From Monocercomonoides exilis (taxonomy: Eukaryota; Preaxostyla; Oxymonadida; Polymastigidae), in contig LSRY02000004.1 of NCBI GenBank assembly GCA_001643675.2, forward strand, positions 1,783,501 through 1,847,500: a stretch of 64,000 nucleotides of DNA. The letters are read 5' to 3'. The notes beneath the pieces are model-generated. The model was not told the origin of the DNA and ran no database searches. It saw only the letters and a program-made list of their open reading frames with translations. The translations under genes and the position numbers were made by a program. Every line of letters starts with the position of its first letter. Positions within the stretch are counted from its first letter, which is position 1. Of the stretch, positions 60,352-64,000 are shown one piece after another.

Positions 60352-61369
60352 TTTTGGTGAAGTTCCTTAAGCAAATCATCTCATTTTCATCTTGTTGCAT
60401 CTGAATACCCTTTTGAGTTGAGACAACCAGCAGAAGAGGAGGAAGGTTGGACAGACAAAGCACAGAAGTGATATTCTGATGAAAAGAAACTGCCATATGC
60501 TGGAAAAACGAATTCTCACGAGAAAAAGCAGAAAGCTGGGCATTGAGAAAATTTGAGAAACGAAAAAGCCGATTTGATTGATGTTCTTATTTGAAGAAAT
60601 GAAGCAGTTTTTAGCTTTGAGCCTTTGATATGGCCATTTAATGAATTCTCTTCTTCACTTATATTTCCTTCTCTGTCTTTCACAAAAATTGGTATTATTT
60701 TCAATAAAAGATCTTACTTCCCTTCACCTTAAATCGATAAAGTTGCCAAAAGAGACGAAGCATAAAAGAGATCCTTTTGACGCTCTCTTGCACCTGCTGT
60801 TGATGACAAAGAGAAGAATGTGAACTTTTGGGATTTGATTAGAAATATAAATATTTGACTGTGGCCGAAACAATATGATAGAATATGGAATTAAAGCTTT
60901 CAAAAAGCTTTTGAATGCAGACGCCCATTAACGAAATTTCAATGCATCATCTTCAACTTCTGATTTTCAATCAAGTGTTTTGTGAATAGCTTCAATGTCC
61001 TCTTTGCTTCCCCTCAATGAGTTCTTCTGTTCAAATGCTGATTTCAAAATGATTTCGGTGAATAAACTCTAACTTATTTGTTGAGAATATAGACACATCT
61101 TTGATCGACTAAAAGTTTAACAAAACTTGCAGCTTCATATCTTTGCAAAAGTGCCCTTTGCAATTCATGCTTTGAAGAAGATCAGACTCATTTGAAAGGA
61201 AAAAACTTGATCGTCATTCCTGAATCGTTCAATACTGTTTGAGGCAATTAATTCACATGTGAAAAGACAGCCTCATATTTGTTGTTGGTGACAATAACAG
61301 TCCCGATTCCAATGAGGCTGAAAAGCCTCCTTTCTCTGTATTTTGATATGTTCAGAAAAGAAAGTTAAA

Positions 61370-61555
61370 ATGTGGTTTCGTAAATTGAAGTTCCGTTTGC
61401 CATTCCACCACCTTCCACAAATTCAGCACGCATCATACATCAATCGAGAAGAGTTAATCCAACAATGAGGACAAATATTGAAGGCAATTGGAGTTTTGTG
61501 GTATTGAACATGAATATTGGAGAGATTGATGAATTATTCAACAAACAGCTGCTTA
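61370..61555 (-). pseudogene. Probable beta-helix surface gene relic
   Basis: On the minus strand one frame reads CLLNNSSISPIFMFNTTKLQ, continues hydrophobic, meets a TGA, then AEFVEGGGMANGTSIYETTF and a stop. The GGGMANGTSIYE turn and the NTTKLQ strand resemble the rungs of the beta-helix surface proteins in this window. The fragment is short and already contains stops, so this is a tentative relic. Confidence 0.35.
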
Positions 61556-63260
61556 TTGTTCATAAATATTTCTTTTTCTCTTCTCCAGAATATTCGTAAC
61601 ACTTCCCAACTCTCTGCCTTCTCCTCTTTATGAACCATTTTGCGCTATATCTTATTTTTGAACTATTCATCTGTCATTTGCATCAATTTCAATTCGTCTT
61701 CCGTTATTGTCTGAATGTAACTCAAAGAGAATTGGAAGAGTTTTTCCCAATGGTTTGATTCTTCTTTTTCTTTATCTTTTTCTCAACTGTTTCATCAAAA
61801 TACATTTGCATATTCGTTGAATGATTGTGTAGCTATGATTCTTTGTTGTTTTCAACTGACATCGAAGACACATTTTTGAAATCATAACAATAATCAGATT
61901 GCTACGTGCTAAGAAAGAAAGAAACGAGATGATCTTCTCTTTTATCAACAACAATTGACACAGACACTAAATTTCACTCCTGATCTTTGAAAGAATTGCG
62001 TAGACTTTGATTCCATAGTAAAAATTTTCCAAATACATATATGACAAAATCAAATATATGCTCATTTAGAAGCCATGCCTCTCATTATATTCCTGTCATA
62101 TGCAAATTGAAGAGAAAGTTATGAGAGAGGCATTTGAGGATAATGAAATCAACACCAGTCGCTTGTTGCTGACCTGTTTTTTAACGTATTTTGTTCTGAC
62201 TTATCAACTGTTTCAACAGTCTCGTCTTCTTCAAACAATTCATTGGCCACACTGTCTATTTCACCTGTTTAAAACGTTTTTCACAAGATTTAGAACAGTG
62301 CATTTGTTAATATCAACTTTATAATCAAGTTGGAAGTGGCCACAATAAGGTCTCACATCTTTTTCGCACAATACATTATGGAAAATGCTTCTGAATAATT
62401 AATGATTAACTAAATGCTAATTGTTGAACTGGTATCAAGTGAGGATGAGTGCAGATTGGGATATGAAAAGTAGAAAAAGGACGAATATGAATGAATGAAA
62501 AGACACAAATGAAAAAGATGAAGAAGTTGAATGAAAGTTTTATGTATATATTTAAGAAGAGATTTTGATGATACGTTAAATAAGAAAAAAAGACATCAAG
62601 CGTAACAGTTTTGTTGCAACGTTCTAAAAAAAGATTGCTTATGCATTTTCAACAAACAAAGTCAAGTGTTGCATTAATAAAAGTTCAAAGTTGGAAACAC
62701 TTATTTTTTTTTAACTGCAATCTTCAAGTTGGAATACAACAAGCGAAGCATCATTATTATCAACTCCATATTCATTGAAAAAATGAAAATGTCTCTTTTT
62801 TTGTTCACAGTCCTTAATAACTTCTTTTCCTTATTTTTTCATCCTGAAAAAATGTTGAATGCGAACATTCTTCATCTATTGCTTCTTCTTTCTATTTTCA
62901 TATGAACAAGTTATTTTTCCTTTCGCAGTTGCAAATTCTCCGCTTTTCTGCAAGATTACATTTATAATTTGGATCAAAGAAAAATCTGTTTCCTTATATT
63001 CACATTTTCATACTCTTCTATATAGGAAAAAATTGCTTTTTTCGTACAAATACAAAGCATCTCTTAATTATCATGAATTAATATAAATATGTTCATTAAA
63101 CCAGAAAGATAACAAAAAAAAAGTTACATTTTCGATTCTTTTTTTGCATTTTCACACAAAATAAAACAAGCTTAATAGTATTTAAAGTTTATTATAAACA
63201 TTTATTTTTTATAAATAAAGAAAACTCAACACACAAATTTTAAACAACCCATAATTTATT

Positions 63261-63700
63261 ATGTCAAAGGATTTACATGACGCTTCTGAGCTAGAGAAAG
63301 AAATTCTTTGGGAAAACGAAGAAGATTTAGATAACATATTTGGAAAATTGGCAAAAACGAAAAGAGTTTTGCTCAAATGCATTTTTTTTGCAACAAATAA
63401 AAATTATTTTTATTCAGCATGCAGTGGCAATCGGGAAGCATATTGACGATAGCGTGAAGCTTCTTGATCAAACGGTTTTATTTTTATATATTGCTTTGAT
63501 AAATTTGTTATACCGTTCATCAGGCAGATTCAACAATTAAAGGGCAAACAAATATGAAAAATTCTCGGAAAAATCTTTCAACAATTACTTCAAAAGATCC
63601 AGACAGAAAATTATTTTGGGGAATAATTTTAGGGATGAATCTTATTTCAATCATAATTGCTTTATACATTCGATTTTCACGAAATAAAAAAGGATCATAA
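63261..63700 (+). CDS. Small tail-anchored SNARE, probably Qc/BET1-like, three exons, 112 residues
   Basis: Exons 63261-63365, 63418-63474 and 63524-63700 all join in phase 0; the introns are 52 and 49 nt, begin GTTTT and end CAG. The N-terminus (MSKDLHDASELEKEILWENE) leads into a heptad-repeat coiled coil typical of a SNARE motif (IFGKLAKTKR, then AVAIGKHIDDSVKLLDQT). The C-terminus has one membrane helix (LFWGIILGMNLISIIIALYI) and a short basic end. Length and layout match ER-Golgi Qc-SNAREs such as BET1. Aligned by eye with BET1 (IGEEVRTQNKLL), the central zero-layer Gln is Ser here. It would act in membrane fusion of early secretory vesicles. SFT1-like or another short Q-SNARE is the alternative. 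Confidence 0.6.
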
Positions 63701-64000
63701 ATCTTTCTTATTCATGTGGTTTAATTTTTTTCTATAATAATTTTATGATTGCAAGAATTGTTAGTGCTGTTCAATTTTTGTTTATATTTTTTCAAAGCAT
63801 TTATTTTTATTTTTATTTTTGATTTTCAAATCGAGAAATAGAAATTATTATCCAATGTATCCAAATGGTTATAAAAAAATAAGTCACTGAACAGAATAAA
63901 ATGATTGGCATGGCGGGAGTAAATTAAGTGGTCGAATAAACATAACAGTTGATTTCCTTCTGATCCTGAGCTATCACTTTGTTTTAGGAAAAGAACGAAC
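63701..64000. other. Intergenic 3' flank to window end
   Basis: AT-rich DNA after the SNARE gene; no further gene is visible before the window ends. Confidence 0.5.

Noticed and set aside
62100-62324. 74-codon plus-strand frame with a hydrophobic middle
   Set aside because: No homologous motif, no splice partners, and surrounding DNA appears decayed.

Overview
This is nuclear DNA from a eukaryotic microbe. Genes are spliced, intergenic DNA is very AT-rich, and proteins carry long homopolymer runs. TAA, TAG and TGA all end clear genes, so the standard code is used. Three features point to an oxymonad flagellate (Preaxostyla), most probably Monocercomonoides exilis or a close relative: beta-helix (pectin-lyase-fold) membrane proteins, tails ending in a degenerate kinase domain, and two hypothetical families that I recall as lineage-specific and multicopy there. 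The organism call rests on recalled family resemblance, not on a search.

Layout. 1-0.87 kb: 3' end of a gene with a degenerate kinase domain. 2.0-3.4 kb: a decayed Merlin/IS1595-type transposon. 4.8-6.9 kb: an unrecognised 677-residue protein. 7.5-13.4 kb (minus): an SR-protein kinase (SRPK) with a very large spacer and acidic tail; a small membrane-anchored unknown gene diverges from it. 15.2-31.9 kb (minus): a single-exon gene for a 5586-residue IP3-receptor/ryanodine-receptor-like calcium-release channel. 32.5-33.8 kb: a lineage-family protein. 34.2-36.1 kb (minus): RAD23.

36.3-43.7 kb is accessory and decayed. It holds a ~0.9 kb inverted repeat of 21-nt units, a broken beta-helix gene, a broken pogo/CENP-B-type transposase, a second beta-helix relic and repeated transposon-like ends. 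44.1-44.6 kb: a secreted saposin-fold protein. 45.0-51.4 kb (minus): an intact 2089-residue beta-helix surface protein. A divergent SLC38-type amino-acid transporter occupies 51.6-55.1 kb. 55.9-57.5 kb: a second lineage-family gene. 58.0-59.0 kb: a foldback element flanked by TA. 59-63.2 kb: mostly decayed DNA with a (GA)48 microsatellite. 63.3-63.7 kb: a very small three-exon SNARE gene.

Introns were inferred by making protein frames continuous. Most begin GTTTG, some GTATG/GTATA or GTTTT, and all end in AG; lengths run from 40 to 278 nt. Housekeeping roles present are splicing-factor phosphorylation, calcium release, ubiquitin-proteasome shuttling, amino-acid transport and vesicle fusion. 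I see no operon logic and no single multi-gene system. The most unusual items are the giant calcium channel with an atypical pore loop, the two long foldback structures, and the series of intact and broken beta-helix surface genes.
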